In this document: positions 1-9,304 of the stretch, piece by piece | How positions within the stretch are numbered: the first letter of the stretch is position 1 | Layout of the letters: the number at the start of each line of letters is the position of its first letter | Assembly (NCBI GenBank): GCA_017524805.1 | Contig: JAFXUX010000038.1 | Location: forward strand, 47,188-111,187 | From: Candidatus Methanomethylophilaceae archaeon | GTDB taxonomy: Archaea; Thermoplasmatota; Thermoplasmata; Methanomassiliicoccales; Methanomethylophilaceae | Length of the DNA: 64,000 nt | Reading direction: 5' to 3' | Position numbers and translations under genes: made by a program | Notes under the pieces: model-generated | What the model was told of the DNA's origin: nothing | Database searches by the model: none | Seen by the model: the letters and a program-made list of their open reading frames with translations, nothing else

Positions 1-454
1 CCCAGCTTCTGAGCGTCTCAGAGGCTGAATCGCGGATTTTAGCAAGGCAGGAAGCGTTGGGAGTGACGAAGGACGCTATGAGCTCCGGACTGTCCGGACC
101 GGGCCAGTATTCGAACGGGAGGATCTCGGTGTCGCAGGACTCGGATTTGATGCTTCCGTCTTCGCCTTCCGCTAGCAAGGTGACGCGGCAGGGCATCGTC
201 TCGGCGGCTTCCAGCAGGCGGGCGGGATCCAACGACACGTTGAAGTGCTCTCTGAGATCCAGAATCGTGCCGGCGGCGATCCCGTCGGCTTTGAACGAGA
301 TTTCCTTGATGAAAGGCGGATCCGATCTGAGCGTGAAGGTGATATTCTTCTCGTCTTCTTCGGCCTCCGCCGTCGCCGTAAGGACGGGGTTCATCCCATT
401 CCTGTAGAGCACGTACCCTATCTTGCTGATTTCCAACTCGAGTTTCAGTTTCAT
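1..454 (-). CDS. N-terminal part of a large DUF4011/DUF3320-like helicase (runs off the window)
   Basis: An open frame starts at the ATG at 454 and continues past base 1, so only the first ~151 residues are visible. The start overlaps the stop of the PLD gene in an ATGA arrangement, implying translational coupling. The stretch around residues 117-150 has a YWPG, a PELIASFVTPN-like segment and an ASETLRSW ending. As I remember it, this resembles the conserved N-terminal segment of large SF1 helicases annotated with DUF4011/DUF3320. No helicase motif is visible yet, so the assignment rests on this N-terminal pattern alone. With the coupled PLD protein it may form a nucleic-acid-processing or defence pair; that role is inferred. 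Confidence 0.5.
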   Translation of the reverse strand, partial: MKLKLELEISKIGYVLYRNGMNPVLTATAEAEEDEKNITFTLRSDPPFIKEISFKADGIAAGTILDLREHFNVSLDPARLLEAAETMPCRVTLLAEGEDGSIKSESCDTEILPFEYWPGPDSPELIASFVTPNASCLAKIRDSASETLRSW

Positions 455-1227
455 CTGCCCATCCTCTTTTTGCTCAGCGCCAACTCCATCTTGGCGCGGT
501 CGCCTTCCGAAACCGTTTGAAGCGAAGGCGATTCCCATAGTTTATCGTATGCATCCCGCAGCTCGCGGAAAATGTCCGGCAAGTCGCTCTCCATTATGCG
601 GATGCCCCATTCCTCCGCTGTCGTGAGGGCGCTTTTGGAGATGTTCGCCGAGCCTACGTATGCCTCCCCATTGCCGTTCGGAGAGGTGAAAATGAAGCTT
701 TTCGCGTGTATGTGGTCCTCTGCGGTGGCATCGAACTCGAATTTCACTTCCGTATTGGGGAGCGAAGCCAATTCGATGACGGCTTCCGCCTCTGTGGAAC
801 CCATGAATGAAGTCGTTATGGTGCGTATTTTCGTTCCTTCTTCGGCTCTTTCCCGGAGCCAATCGATCATCAGGTTCAGCCCGGACATCTTGATGAAAGA
901 CACCACTATGTCGATGCCATCCGCATGGGAGGCCGATTCTTCCAGAGCGTCGATCAATGCGAATCCGCATCCCGGGGTCACCGCAGAGCTGTGGGATGGG
1001 ATCTCCGCGAAATCGCGCTCGCTCTTCCTGATGCCAGCTCTTTTCCAGTTCTTTTTCGTTTTTGTAAATATTATAATCTTAGTTTTGTTCACGTTTTTCT
1101 TGCCCAGGAATTCTTCGGGCATGCATATCCCGCAAACTTTACCACTATCGCAGGTGTACTCTCCCTCACGTTTTTCACATATTATGCAGGGGTTCTTCAC
1201 GCGGGGATACATGAGGGCGCATGCCAT
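451..1227 (-). CDS. PLD-like (phospholipase D superfamily) nuclease-type protein
   Basis: 258-residue protein with a Cys-rich N-terminus (paired CxxC-type motifs within residues 14-35) that may bind zinc, followed by a PLD domain. The HxK motif is in HIHAKSFIF near residue 174, followed by GSANISKSALTTAEEWG, the usual GS-N context of PLD nucleases. One HKD motif is visible, so activity would need dimerisation. The PLD part resembles the N-terminal domain of the helicase at 16582-19728 (shared VSFIK, HAK and GSxNxS signatures), so the two are related. Start ATG 1227 is the first in the frame; an internal ATG lies five codons later. The gene is transcribed divergently from asd. Confidence 0.75.
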   Translation of the reverse strand: MACALMYPRVKNPCIICEKREGEYTCDSGKVCGICMPEEFLGKKNVNKTKIIIFTKTKKNWKRAGIRKSERDFAEIPSHSSAVTPGCGFALIDALEESASHADGIDIVVSFIKMSGLNLMIDWLRERAEEGTKIRTITTSFMGSTEAEAVIELASLPNTEVKFEFDATAEDHIHAKSFIFTSPNGNGEAYVGSANISKSALTTAEEWGIRIMESDLPDIFRELRDAYDKLWESPSLQTVSEGDRAKMELALSKKRMGR

Positions 1228-1305
1228 TCATGCCTATTATTTGCTGTCATGGTTGGATTTGATATTCTTTTAAGAATATTATTATTTTATTTTTAGGCAC
1301 AAATA

Positions 1306-1313
1306 TTTATAAA
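1306..1313 (+). promoter_or_regulatory. TATA-box candidate for asd
   Basis: TTTATAAA lies in a very AT-rich stretch (about 1265-1320) between two divergent genes and about 38 bases before the asd start codon, as expected for an archaeal promoter with a short leader. The same AT-rich block may also drive the divergent PLD gene. Confidence 0.5.
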
Positions 1314-1350
1314 TTATAGGAATAGCCCCGGCCACTACAGAGGAAAGAGC

Positions 1351-2412
1351 ATGAGCAAAATCAACGTAGCGGTGCTTGGAGCGACCGGGATGATAGGGCA
1401 GAGATTCATCCAGATGCTCGAGGACCACCCGTATTTCGAGATCGAGGGGCTTTATGCGTCCGAGCGGTCGCAGGGAAAGAAGCTCCGTGACGTACTCAAA
1501 GTCAGGGACCACGTCTATCTGGACGACACCCTCGACAGGACCATCGAGGTCATGGACATCGCGAAGATTTCCAAGAGCTGCAGGATCGCTTTCAGCGGCA
1601 TCCCTTCGGACCTGGCAGGGCCCACGGAGACGGATCTGGCGCAATCAGGAGTCGCCGTCTTCACTAACGCAGGCTCCCACAGGATGGATAAGAACGTCCC
1701 GATCCTCATCCCCGAGGTCAATCCCGAGCATTTCGAATCCATAAAGGACCAGAGCACTTACGCGAACGGCGGATACATCGTGACCAACGCGAACTGCTCC
1801 TCCACCGGGATTGCGCTTCCGCTGGTGGCGCTGGACAGGGCTTTCGGGCTCAAGCAGGTATTCGTCTCCACATATCAGGCGCTCTCTGGCGCAGGATATC
1901 CCGGAGTTCCCTCCCTTGATGCGGTCGGAAACGTTGTGCCGTTCATCAGCCACGAAGAGGAGAAGATGGAGTCCGAGCTGGCAAAGATGCTCGGAACCTA
2001 TTCGGACGGCCAGTTCAAATATGCCGGTTTCAAGGTCATGGCCAATTGCGCCAGGGTTCCAGTCGTCGACGGCCATCTCGAGTCGCTAGTTCTGGACCTT
2101 GAGAAGCAGCCCACCCTCGAGGAGATGTCCAAAGCTCTCTCCGAATTCCGCGGAGAGCCCCAGAAGCTCCATCTCCCGTCCGCGCCAGATCAGCCGGTGA
2201 TCGTGAGGCCCGAGGAGAACAGGCCCCAGCCCGCTTTCGACGCCATGGCCGGTACCCCAGCCCGCGCGAGAGGCATGGCTTCCACCATCGGCAGGCTCAG
2301 ACAGAGCAACGGATACTACAAGGCGTTCGTCATGTCCCATAACACCCTCAGGGGAGGCGCCGGCGGCTCTGTTCTGAACGCAGAATTGGCGAAAGCCAAA
2401 GGTATTCTCTGA
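1351..2412 (+). CDS. asd: Aspartate-semialdehyde dehydrogenase
   Basis: 353 residues, the usual length of the archaeal/fungal-type enzyme. It reduces aspartyl phosphate to aspartate semialdehyde with NADPH on the route to lysine, threonine and methionine. The N-terminus carries the dinucleotide-binding GATGMIG (residues 10-16). The catalytic cysteine is C149 in NANCSS, and the substrate-binding QALSGAGYPG follows at about 173-182. ATG 1351 starts directly at the Rossmann strand. The gene stands alone between a TATA-like promoter and a strong hairpin terminator, so it is probably monocistronic. It ends in TGA. Confidence 0.96.
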   Translation: MSKINVAVLGATGMIGQRFIQMLEDHPYFEIEGLYASERSQGKKLRDVLKVRDHVYLDDTLDRTIEVMDIAKISKSCRIAFSGIPSDLAGPTETDLAQSGVAVFTNAGSHRMDKNVPILIPEVNPEHFESIKDQSTYANGGYIVTNANCSSTGIALPLVALDRAFGLKQVFVSTYQALSGAGYPGVPSLDAVGNVVPFISHEEEKMESELAKMLGTYSDGQFKYAGFKVMANCARVPVVDGHLESLVLDLEKQPTLEEMSKALSEFRGEPQKLHLPSAPDQPVIVRPEENRPQPAFDAMAGTPARARGMASTIGRLRQSNGYYKAFVMSHNTLRGGAGGSVLNAELAKAKGIL

Positions 2413-2423
2413 GAAAAACAAAA

Positions 2424-2453
2424 GATGGGGGCGCGTCCCCCATCCAATTTTTG
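2424..2453 (+). terminator. Hairpin terminator after asd
   Basis: GATGGGGG (2424-2431) pairs with CCCCCATC (2437-2444) over a 5-base loop, followed by a T-rich tract. It starts 12 bases after the asd stop codon. Confidence 0.7.
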
Positions 2454-2623
2454 ATAATCTTGACCCTCCGATAAAAATCAATTTTTAATGCTTCAAATTA
2501 CAAAAATTACTTTTTAGTAATCGAGGCTATCACTCCGATCAAGCCGCAAAAGGCACCAGAATTATCGCAGATCAAACCCTATTTGCTGGCAATCGGAAGC
2601 GAGGATTCCGGGAGATTCTGCGA

Positions 2624-4336
2624 TCAATCGCCAGATTCTTCCAGTTCCCTCAGGAATCTTTTTATTTCCTCCAGATCAGCATCATTCCAATCCGAATGTT
2701 TGCGGTTCAGAAGGGCCGGCGGGAATCTCATTATGTCTCCGTAGAGCGCTTCCATGATTTTCTCGCCGTTGTTGGGGCCGCTCAGAACGAGGTCCTCGAA
2801 TTGAATATCTTTTACCGGGAAGAAATCCGATCTGTCGAATAGTTTCCGCCTCGGGCGGGGGACGGGGTTGTCAAAGGTCAGAGCCACCGCATCTCCCTCG
2901 GAGCCTCCCATGTCTTTCGTGAAATTCTTTTTGGCCTCTTCATAGGTGCCAATTATTCTGGGGTCCTTTACCGGGCTGACCTTATTGGCCAGATCTTCTT
3001 TCGCCAGCGCGTCGATCTTCGCGCGCAATCCGGCTATGTAGTTTCTGTACTCTTCCCATCCTTCGTCATCCGAGGATCTCACGCCGTCGAAGATCATCAC
3101 GTCTATATGCAGCACTCTGGGGCTCACGTCTCTCATCCGGATCTGATGGCCGTAATTGATTCCGTTTCCCATCGAGCTGAGATATACGAATTCTTTCGTT
3201 TTCATTTCAGGGTCGTCTTCCAGCGCTTTTGCGAGTCTGTCGTAATCCTCGCGCATCATGTAGATGTCGACGTCGTCGTCCCACGGTATGAATCCTCCGT
3301 GGCGGGCGGACCCCAGCAGAGTCCCGCATGCGATCATGTAGTTTACGCCGAACTTCCTGCATTTGCCGTCCAGCTTTTTGAGCATCGCTCTGAGCCCTTC
3401 CTGGATGGTGGAGATTCTGGAGTCGTCGATCTTTATCGACCTGAAGATTTCGCTTACGTTGTCTTTGGAAATCAGGCCCGCTTCAATGGCGGCATCAAGG
3501 GCTCCGTTGAGGGTGTCAGAGGCGTTTCTGCTGCTCAGAAGGCCGGACGTCCCGCATTCCATCATGGCGTCGATGACGGTCTGGAAGTCCTTTGCCATCT
3601 GTTTTTCCGGGCTCTCCGAATTCTTCAAGAAATCAGCGTATGACGCAGGCACTCTGAGGTTCGTTTCCATCAGGGCCAAGAACATGCGGTCGGCGGAGCG
3701 CTCACCTAAATATTTGGCCGCTGCGATGTCGTCTTGGTCGAGCCGGCTTTTTTCCGCGGACTCCAGGGCGCCGTTCCCTTGGCGCATCAGCTCCAAAGCA
3801 AGCCATGGGAGCTCTTTTTTCCAGTTGGGCGGTAGCTCCCCGATGCGGCTCAGGATTTCTGCGGCCTTTTCCGGGTCTTTTTCGGTTCCGTTTCCGTGGA
3901 TATGGGCGGACATCAGGCGCAGCTGGGCGCATAACGAATCGGGATCCCGGGATTCCAGCAGGTATCTGCATGCCAGATTCCGGCAGACCGGATCGCCCGA
4001 AGAGGATGCGATATCATAGAGCATGCAAGCCGCCGTCATGGATCCCAGATCCGCGGCGGATTTCATCCACGATATGGCTGCGATCTCGCTTCTTTCCGTT
4101 CCGATACCGTTGTTGTACGCTTTGGCCATGCGTATGATCGATTGGATGTCACCGGATTCCGCGAAAGGCTCTACCACGCGTAACGCTTCTTCTCTGCTTT
4201 CCGGATCATCGGATGCGCGGAGGGCGTCGAAGAGTTCGGCAGCCGCTTCTGCAGAGCCGGCGAGTGCGTCGCGGCGCAGAATGTCCAGAGTCCCATGCAT
4301 TTGGGCTGTATTCTGATCCTCAGCGTCTCCATCCAT
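2624..4336 (-). CDS. LicD-family phosphotransferase with N-terminal Sel1-type repeats
   Basis: 570 residues. Residues ~20-220 are helical repeats with Sel1-like units (KAYNNGIGTERSEIAA at 72-87, and a second HIHGNGTEKDPEKAAE unit at ~145-160). Residues ~315-560 form the LicD domain, with ACGTLLGSARHGG and the acidic motif PWDDDVDIYM at 351-360. LicD proteins transfer phosphocholine or similar phospho-groups to surface glycans. The C-terminal RFP..LL..KHSDW is shared with the neighbouring LicD gene, so the two are paralogues. Sel1 repeats probably mediate protein contacts. No signal peptide or membrane segment is seen. Exact substrate unknown. Confidence 0.85.
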   Translation of the reverse strand: MDGDAEDQNTAQMHGTLDILRRDALAGSAEAAAELFDALRASDDPESREEALRVVEPFAESGDIQSIIRMAKAYNNGIGTERSEIAAISWMKSAADLGSMTAACMLYDIASSSGDPVCRNLACRYLLESRDPDSLCAQLRLMSAHIHGNGTEKDPEKAAEILSRIGELPPNWKKELPWLALELMRQGNGALESAEKSRLDQDDIAAAKYLGERSADRMFLALMETNLRVPASYADFLKNSESPEKQMAKDFQTVIDAMMECGTSGLLSSRNASDTLNGALDAAIEAGLISKDNVSEIFRSIKIDDSRISTIQEGLRAMLKKLDGKCRKFGVNYMIACGTLLGSARHGGFIPWDDDVDIYMMREDYDRLAKALEDDPEMKTKEFVYLSSMGNGINYGHQIRMRDVSPRVLHIDVMIFDGVRSSDDEGWEEYRNYIAGLRAKIDALAKEDLANKVSPVKDPRIIGTYEEAKKNFTKDMGGSEGDAVALTFDNPVPRPRRKLFDRSDFFPVKDIQFEDLVLSGPNNGEKIMEALYGDIMRFPPALLNRKHSDWNDADLEEIKRFLRELEESGD

Positions 4337-4491
4337 CCGTATCCCTCCGATTCCGATCTATCCAGAGCCACTCAAGGCCGTGCGGCATACTTGGTCGGCA
4401 GCGGTCTGGTGGCTGATTCATAAGGCGCCCCCATCTCATGCGCTCGGCAGAGACGATGGGGGCAGATTTCAACAGAGTCCTTGTCAAGAGC

Positions 4492-6693
4492 TCATATTTT
4501 CGGGGTTCTCTTTGCAAGGAACGCTTTGATCCTTTTCAGATTGTAGTCTTTGCCTTTGACATGGTTGCGCATCATGTCTCCGGGGAACCTCATGGGAGAC
4601 CCGTAAAGATTCGTCAGGACTTTCATCGGGTCGCGGGGCCCGGGGAGCATAATGTCCTCGAATTTCATGTATACCGGCGGGAACACTTCGTCGTATCTGA
4701 ATATCTTCTTTTTGTGGGATACTCTGGGGTTGTCCATGGTCATCGCTACGGCGGTCCCGCCTTCTCCGCGCATATCTGATTCGAAAGATTCCCTGTAGCT
4801 CGCGTAGAGGTCTTTGATCCTCGTGTCTTCCAAGGGGTTGAGGCCTTTCTCTTTGTCTTCTTCGTTGAGGTCATCGATCATTTCTCTGAAGCTGTGGGCG
4901 TAATCGGAATATCTCTGCAATCCGGCTGGGTCGGCGGACTCGACGTAATCCAGCACCATGACGTCCAGGAACATGTTCGCGCCCTTCATCCTCATGTGGA
5001 TGTGGTTGAACCATTGGGTGGTATCGGCCTTGCTCTCATACAATCTGCTGTGTATCCTGAACGGAGAGTTTTCGTCCAGCACAGTCTTGAGCTTCTCAAA
5101 ATCCTCGCGCATCATGTAGTAGTCGATGTCGTCATCCCACGGGACGAATCCCCCGTGGCGATAGGCGCCCAGAAGCGTTCCGCAGGCGATCACATATTGG
5201 ATTCCGTTGGCCTTGCAGATGTCGTCGAACGACTTCAACATCAGTTTGAGGACTTTATGGATGTTCTCCAGGTCGCTTTTGTTGATCCTCAGGGCTGAGA
5301 AAATGCTCTTAAGATCATCCTCGGCAATCGCTCCAGCTTCCAAGGACGCTTCCAGCATCCTGTTCATCGTCCCGGATGCGTTTCTCGGGGTCAGAAGGTA
5401 TTCATCTTCGAATTCCACTAGTATGTCCAGGATGGTCTGGCAATCCTCGGCGATGAAGCTCTTGGGATCCTCGACGTTCTTTATCAGTTTTCCGTATGAC
5501 GAATCGAGGCGGAGATTGTTCTCAATCAAAGCGGCTAAGACGTGTTCCTTATGGGATTCGACCAGTCTGGGCGCCCATGCCGGCATGTTCTCGGAGAAGT
5601 TAAGCTTCTTGATGGACGAAATCATGTCGCCCTCTTGGTACGACATATACAGCGCCATTTCCATCAGATCTGACAGATAAGTCTCCCTGTCCAGCCCGGC
5701 AGTCAGGCTTACGGCGGCTTCTCTAATTTCAGGGTCGCTGCTGAGACAGCAAAGCTTGCCCAAACACACCCTTTCGTCTGGTTCCTCGACAGGGTCGTCG
5801 CTTTCTACCGCGCGTTTGGCCATGGCCTCTGCGGCTTCGGCATCTTTTTCCATGCCTATGCCCTAGTAATATGCTTTGGCGATGCGGATCATGGCGGATA
5901 CGTTGCCAGATTCCGCGAAGTATTTAAGTGAAGGTATTATCGCTGCAGCTCCCTTGGGATTGGGCGCGCTGCCGACGGCAAGGTCAAACATGCGTACCGT
6001 ATGCTTGCATGCTTCGTTGCGGGCAGATTTGAAATCGGAATTCAGATCCTGGATTTCTTTCAGATTCGCTTTGGCCCATGGAACGTCCTCTTTGTACGAC
6101 AATATCGCCCATTTCTCGGCTTCGCTCAGATCCTTTTTGTAGCATTTGCCTCTGTAATACATCTTTCCGATGCGGGCCATAGCCCTAGGATTGCCGTTCG
6201 CGGCGGATTCCTCGGCTATTCTCATCATCTCGGAATTGTCATCGGAATCTCCCAGCCTCCAATAGATATCGACCAGAGTGTTGCTGACGAAAAAGTTGCT
6301 CAGGATGTCCGAATCGTGCATCCAATCTGCCATCACGCGAAGCGCTTCTTTGCTGGCGCCACGGCTTTCAACCAATTTTCTTACGGCTTTCAAGCTGTCC
6401 GTGTTCTTTTCCTCTATTTTGGAGCAGACAATCGGAACGATGCGTTCGGCCATCTCTTTGTCGATAGTCGCAGGCAAGTTTTGCATAAGCATGCATGCCG
6501 CATCGAAGCCCTCTTCCGGGTGTTCGGATATGAGTTCGCACACCTTCTACTCCTTGAGATCGAATCTGGTGTAATATGAGTATTTCAGCTCGTCGGCCAG
6601 TTGGGAGAAATCACCTGATTCGGCGGTTAAGATGGCTTTTTTCAATCCATCGCAGCTTCTGTTCGAAGCGTCTTTTCTTATGATGTCAGTCAT
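4492..6693 (-). CDS. LicD-family phosphotransferase with Sel1 repeats, read through two in-frame amber codons
   Basis: Read as one gene from ATG 6693 to the TGA ending at 4492, the protein is 733 residues. TAG occurs at codon 49 (6549-6547) and codon 277 (5865-5863), with no TAA, TGA or frameshift elsewhere. Residues 1-300 are Sel1-type repeats; the LicD motif PWDDDIDYYM is at 518-527. The second TAG falls inside a Sel1 repeat: the paralogue at 2624-4336 has FAESG..IIRMAKAYNNGIG and this gene has FAESG..MIRIAKAYY-TAG-GIG, so the amber sits where the paralogue has Asn76 and alignment continues on both sides. An AAGTGAT Shine-Dalgarno-like run precedes ATG 6693. Without amber decoding it would be three fragments, two lacking good starts. 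Confidence 0.85.
5863..5865 (-). other. In-frame amber codon 277 of the LicD/Sel1 gene (candidate pyrrolysine)
   Basis: TAG follows AKAYY and precedes GIGMEKDAEAAEAM, in the middle of a Sel1 repeat. The neighbouring paralogue has Asn at the aligned position. Confidence 0.8.
6547..6549 (-). other. In-frame amber codon 49 of the LicD/Sel1 gene (candidate pyrrolysine)
   Basis: TAG lies between LKE and KVCELISEHPEEG in one uninterrupted frame starting at ATG 6693. The only alternative start just downstream is a GTG at 6543, two codons after the TAG. Confidence 0.65.
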
Positions 6694-7053
6694 GTCATAT
6701 CACTTTAGCAAATCTTGCGGAACTGGGTTCGATTTTTGTCGTAATTTTTTTGATTATAATCCGAACATCTGAATGATGAAGAACGTCTTCTGGCAGATCT
6801 CAGCTCCCGAGTGTTTTGAGCAATTCCTGTTGGTAATAGGCACCATAAAAATCTTATTTATATGATGCGGGATGGGCCCGCAATCCATGTCTGTCGGATG
6901 ATTCCGATGATGCCGTGCGTTCGTTCGTTCTCTTAGAATCGCCCCGATTTGGCGATTATAATCGGGAGTTTATAGGCTAAATTTGGTGTGATGATATGGG
7001 CAACCGTTATTGTGCAACAATATTATTAATAAAAGGGGTACTATGAAGACAGC
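6694..7053. other. Intergenic region between divergent lic genes
   Basis: 360 bases without a gene, carrying promoters for both directions. A TATA-like TATTATTAATAAAAG (about 7020-7034) precedes the ATP-grasp gene. An inverted repeat CCCGATT...AATCGGG (6943-6949 with 6960-6966) could form a small hairpin but has no T-tract. AT-rich runs at about 6735-6765 may serve the minus-strand LicD gene. No coding frame or RNA gene was recognised. Confidence 0.4.
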
Positions 7054-8325
7054 ATGGAATGCCTTCTTATCCTAGGTGGGAACTCCGCTACAGCTGGCCT
7101 TGTGACGATGGCCAAGTCTATGGGTGTCAGAACGGTGGTCGTGGACAAAAATCCTCACGCTTACGCCAAAAAGTTCGCTGACGTGCCATACGACATCGAC
7201 GGCACCGATATAGATAGCATAGTGAGGATAGCCAAGAAGGAAAAGGCGGACGGCATCATGTTGGGCGCTGTCGAGGAACTCATGGACACTTATCAGAAGG
7301 TGTGCGATGCCCTTGGGATGAGATGCTATGCGACGAAGGAGCTCTTAGATCTGTTCTCGGACAAGAGCGCATTCAAGAATGCATGCGTCGCAAACGGTGT
7401 GCCTACGACCGAAGGCGGGCTTTATGGCATCGCCGACGTCGATTCTTTCAGGTCCAAGAAATTCCCGCTGATCGTGAAGCCGGTCGACAGCAGCGGATCC
7501 CGCGGCATCAGGGTATGCTACAAGTTCGAGGAGCTCCGTTCCGCGGTCGAATCAGCCCTGTCATTTTCCGAGCTCGACAAAGTCCTCATAGAGAGGTACA
7601 TGACCGGGCAGGAGGTCGTGGTCTATTACGCGTTCCAGGACGGGGAGCCAACGCTGCTGGGAATCTGCGATCGCTACACTAACCATGAGCGTGCCTCCAG
7701 CGCGCAGCTTCCGACCTCATATGTGTTCCCATCCAGATTTACGAAAGGGTACATGGCATCCGAAGACTCGGCGGTAAGAGAGATGTTCCGCAAGATCGGA
7801 GTCAAGAACGGGGTCATGTTCCTTCAGGGATTCGCAGATGACGACGGGACGCTCAGGTTCTACGAGTCTGGATATAGGCTGAACGGCGCACAGGAGCACC
7901 ACATCTTCGCCAATCTCTGCGGCATAGACGCGAAGAGGATGATGGTCGACTTTGCTCTGCACGGCAGGATGGCCGATTTCAGCATTTCGGAGAAGGCCGA
8001 CCCTCTTCTCGGCGGCCGCTTCGGATGCAAGCTGTCCGTCCTCATGGAGCCGGGAACGATCGCCAAAGTCGTCGGATTGGAGGAGGTATCGAAGATGGAG
8101 GGCGTGGTATGCGTCAATCCCAGCTATGATATCGGGGAGACGGTGAAGGATGCCGGCACGCTCAAGCAGATAGTATGCAGGTTCTTCATAGTGGCCGATA
8201 CGATATCAGATCTGAAGGTCCGCATAGACAAGATTTATGATGCGTATGACGTTATCGATGGGAACGGCGCGTCTTTGTTGATGGAGCAGTTTGACACGAG
8301 ACTTCTATTGGAGAATTACAGGTGA
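7054..8325 (+). CDS. ATP-grasp domain ligase
   Basis: 423 residues. The N-terminus is a pre-ATP-grasp fold (CLLILGGNSATAGL). It is followed by the ATP-grasp core with FPLIVKPVDSSGSRGI at about 136-151 (ATP-binding Lys and the glycine-rich turn) and VLIERYMTGQEVVV at about 178-191. Such enzymes join a carboxylate to an amine or thiol with ATP. Placement directly before a LicC-like nucleotidyltransferase and among LicD genes suggests it builds or activates a small group for surface decoration; the substrate cannot be read. ATG 7054 is the first start in frame. Its stop overlaps the ribosome-binding site of the next gene. Confidence 0.85.
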   Translation: MECLLILGGNSATAGLVTMAKSMGVRTVVVDKNPHAYAKKFADVPYDIDGTDIDSIVRIAKKEKADGIMLGAVEELMDTYQKVCDALGMRCYATKELLDLFSDKSAFKNACVANGVPTTEGGLYGIADVDSFRSKKFPLIVKPVDSSGSRGIRVCYKFEELRSAVESALSFSELDKVLIERYMTGQEVVVYYAFQDGEPTLLGICDRYTNHERASSAQLPTSYVFPSRFTKGYMASEDSAVREMFRKIGVKNGVMFLQGFADDDGTLRFYESGYRLNGAQEHHIFANLCGIDAKRMMVDFALHGRMADFSISEKADPLLGGRFGCKLSVLMEPGTIAKVVGLEEVSKMEGVVCVNPSYDIGETVKDAGTLKQIVCRFFIVADTISDLKVRIDKIYDAYDVIDGNGASLLMEQFDTRLLLENYR

Positions 8326-8329
8326 TCTC

Positions 8330-9076
8330 ATGAGAGCTATTCTTTTGGCCGCTGGAAAAGGAACCAGGATGTACAGGCATTTCAAATGCCCCAAAAGCAC
8401 GCTGAAGGTCGATGGCGTGCCGATAATAAGGCATTCAGTCGAGATATTGCTCAGCAAAGGGATCGATGTCACGGTCGTGCTGGGATACGACTGCGAGACT
8501 ATCCGCTCTTCCCTAAAGGGCTGCAAAGTGGACTACAGCTACAACCCGTTCTACTCTAAGACGAACAGTTTGGGCTCCCTATGGACGGCCAGGAAATATC
8601 TGAAGCCCGGGGAGGACGTGATAATCTCCAATGCCGACGTCTATTGGGAGGAACCGCTCCTGGAAAGGCTGCTGGAGGCTCCCGGCAAGATAGTGATGGT
8701 TGCCGACAGCGCGAGGTACGAGGTGGGAGATTACTTCTTCTACGTGGAGGACGGCATGATCTCCAAGTTCGGCAAGGAGCTGAAGCTCGAAGAGAGGAAC
8801 TACGAGTACGTCGGATTGGCCAAGATTTCGGGCGACCGTGTGGAGGCGTTCTCGAAGAGGCTGGACACCATGGTGAAAGAGGAGAAGTACGACCTGTGGT
8901 GGGAGAACGTCCTCTACAACTATCTGTCCGAAGATCCCGTCAGAGTCGTGGATGTGCCGGACCTGTTTTGGGCGGAGGTGGACTACGTCCAAGACTATGA
9001 TCGCATTAAGGAGTATATCAGAACGAAGGACGTCTCCTGCAAGCTGGACAAAAGGTTCATGCCGATCGTAGAATGA
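8330..9076 (+). CDS. LicC-like sugar/choline-phosphate nucleotidyltransferase
   Basis: 248 residues. It starts with the NTP-transferase signature MRAILLAAGKGTRM, with the following K (CPKSTLKVDG) as in LicC and related cytidylyl- or uridylyltransferases. Metal/nucleotide-binding ISNADVYW is near residues 99-106 and WAEVDYVQDYDR near the end. LicC makes CDP-choline that LicD uses; the position between the ATP-grasp gene and LicD paralogues supports an equivalent activated-headgroup step, though the headgroup is not determined. A start at 8330 is preferred over the upstream in-frame start because the family begins at this motif and GGTGAT lies just upstream. It is 4 bases from the previous gene, so co-transcribed. 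Confidence 0.85.
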   Translation: MRAILLAAGKGTRMYRHFKCPKSTLKVDGVPIIRHSVEILLSKGIDVTVVLGYDCETIRSSLKGCKVDYSYNPFYSKTNSLGSLWTARKYLKPGEDVIISNADVYWEEPLLERLLEAPGKIVMVADSARYEVGDYFFYVEDGMISKFGKELKLEERNYEYVGLAKISGDRVEAFSKRLDTMVKEEKYDLWWENVLYNYLSEDPVRVVDVPDLFWAEVDYVQDYDRIKEYIRTKDVSCKLDKRFMPIVE

Positions 9077-9089
9077 CGGCGGTCGCCGG

Positions 9090-9104
9090 GGGCCATCAAG
9101 GCCC
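9090..9104 (+). terminator. Hairpin after the ATP-grasp/LicC pair
   Basis: GGGCC (9090-9094) pairs with GGCCC (9100-9104) over a 5-base loop, just downstream of the stop codon at 9076. There is no long T-run, so strength is uncertain. Confidence 0.35.
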
Positions 9105-9304
9105 TTCCGCGGCGAGCGTTTGCAGATCCGCGCATCGTCAAAGGGTGTCCCGTCGGAAAACGGGATTCCAAACGGTCAACTTTGTTATCTGTGGCCGGCG
9201 CCGGGCACAGCCAAAAACAATCGGCGCAATACATTATATTTCCCTGAATGTTTTGCTGGAAATCCAAGCAATGAAACCTGCGGCCTAACGAGGAATGTGA
9301 TAAT

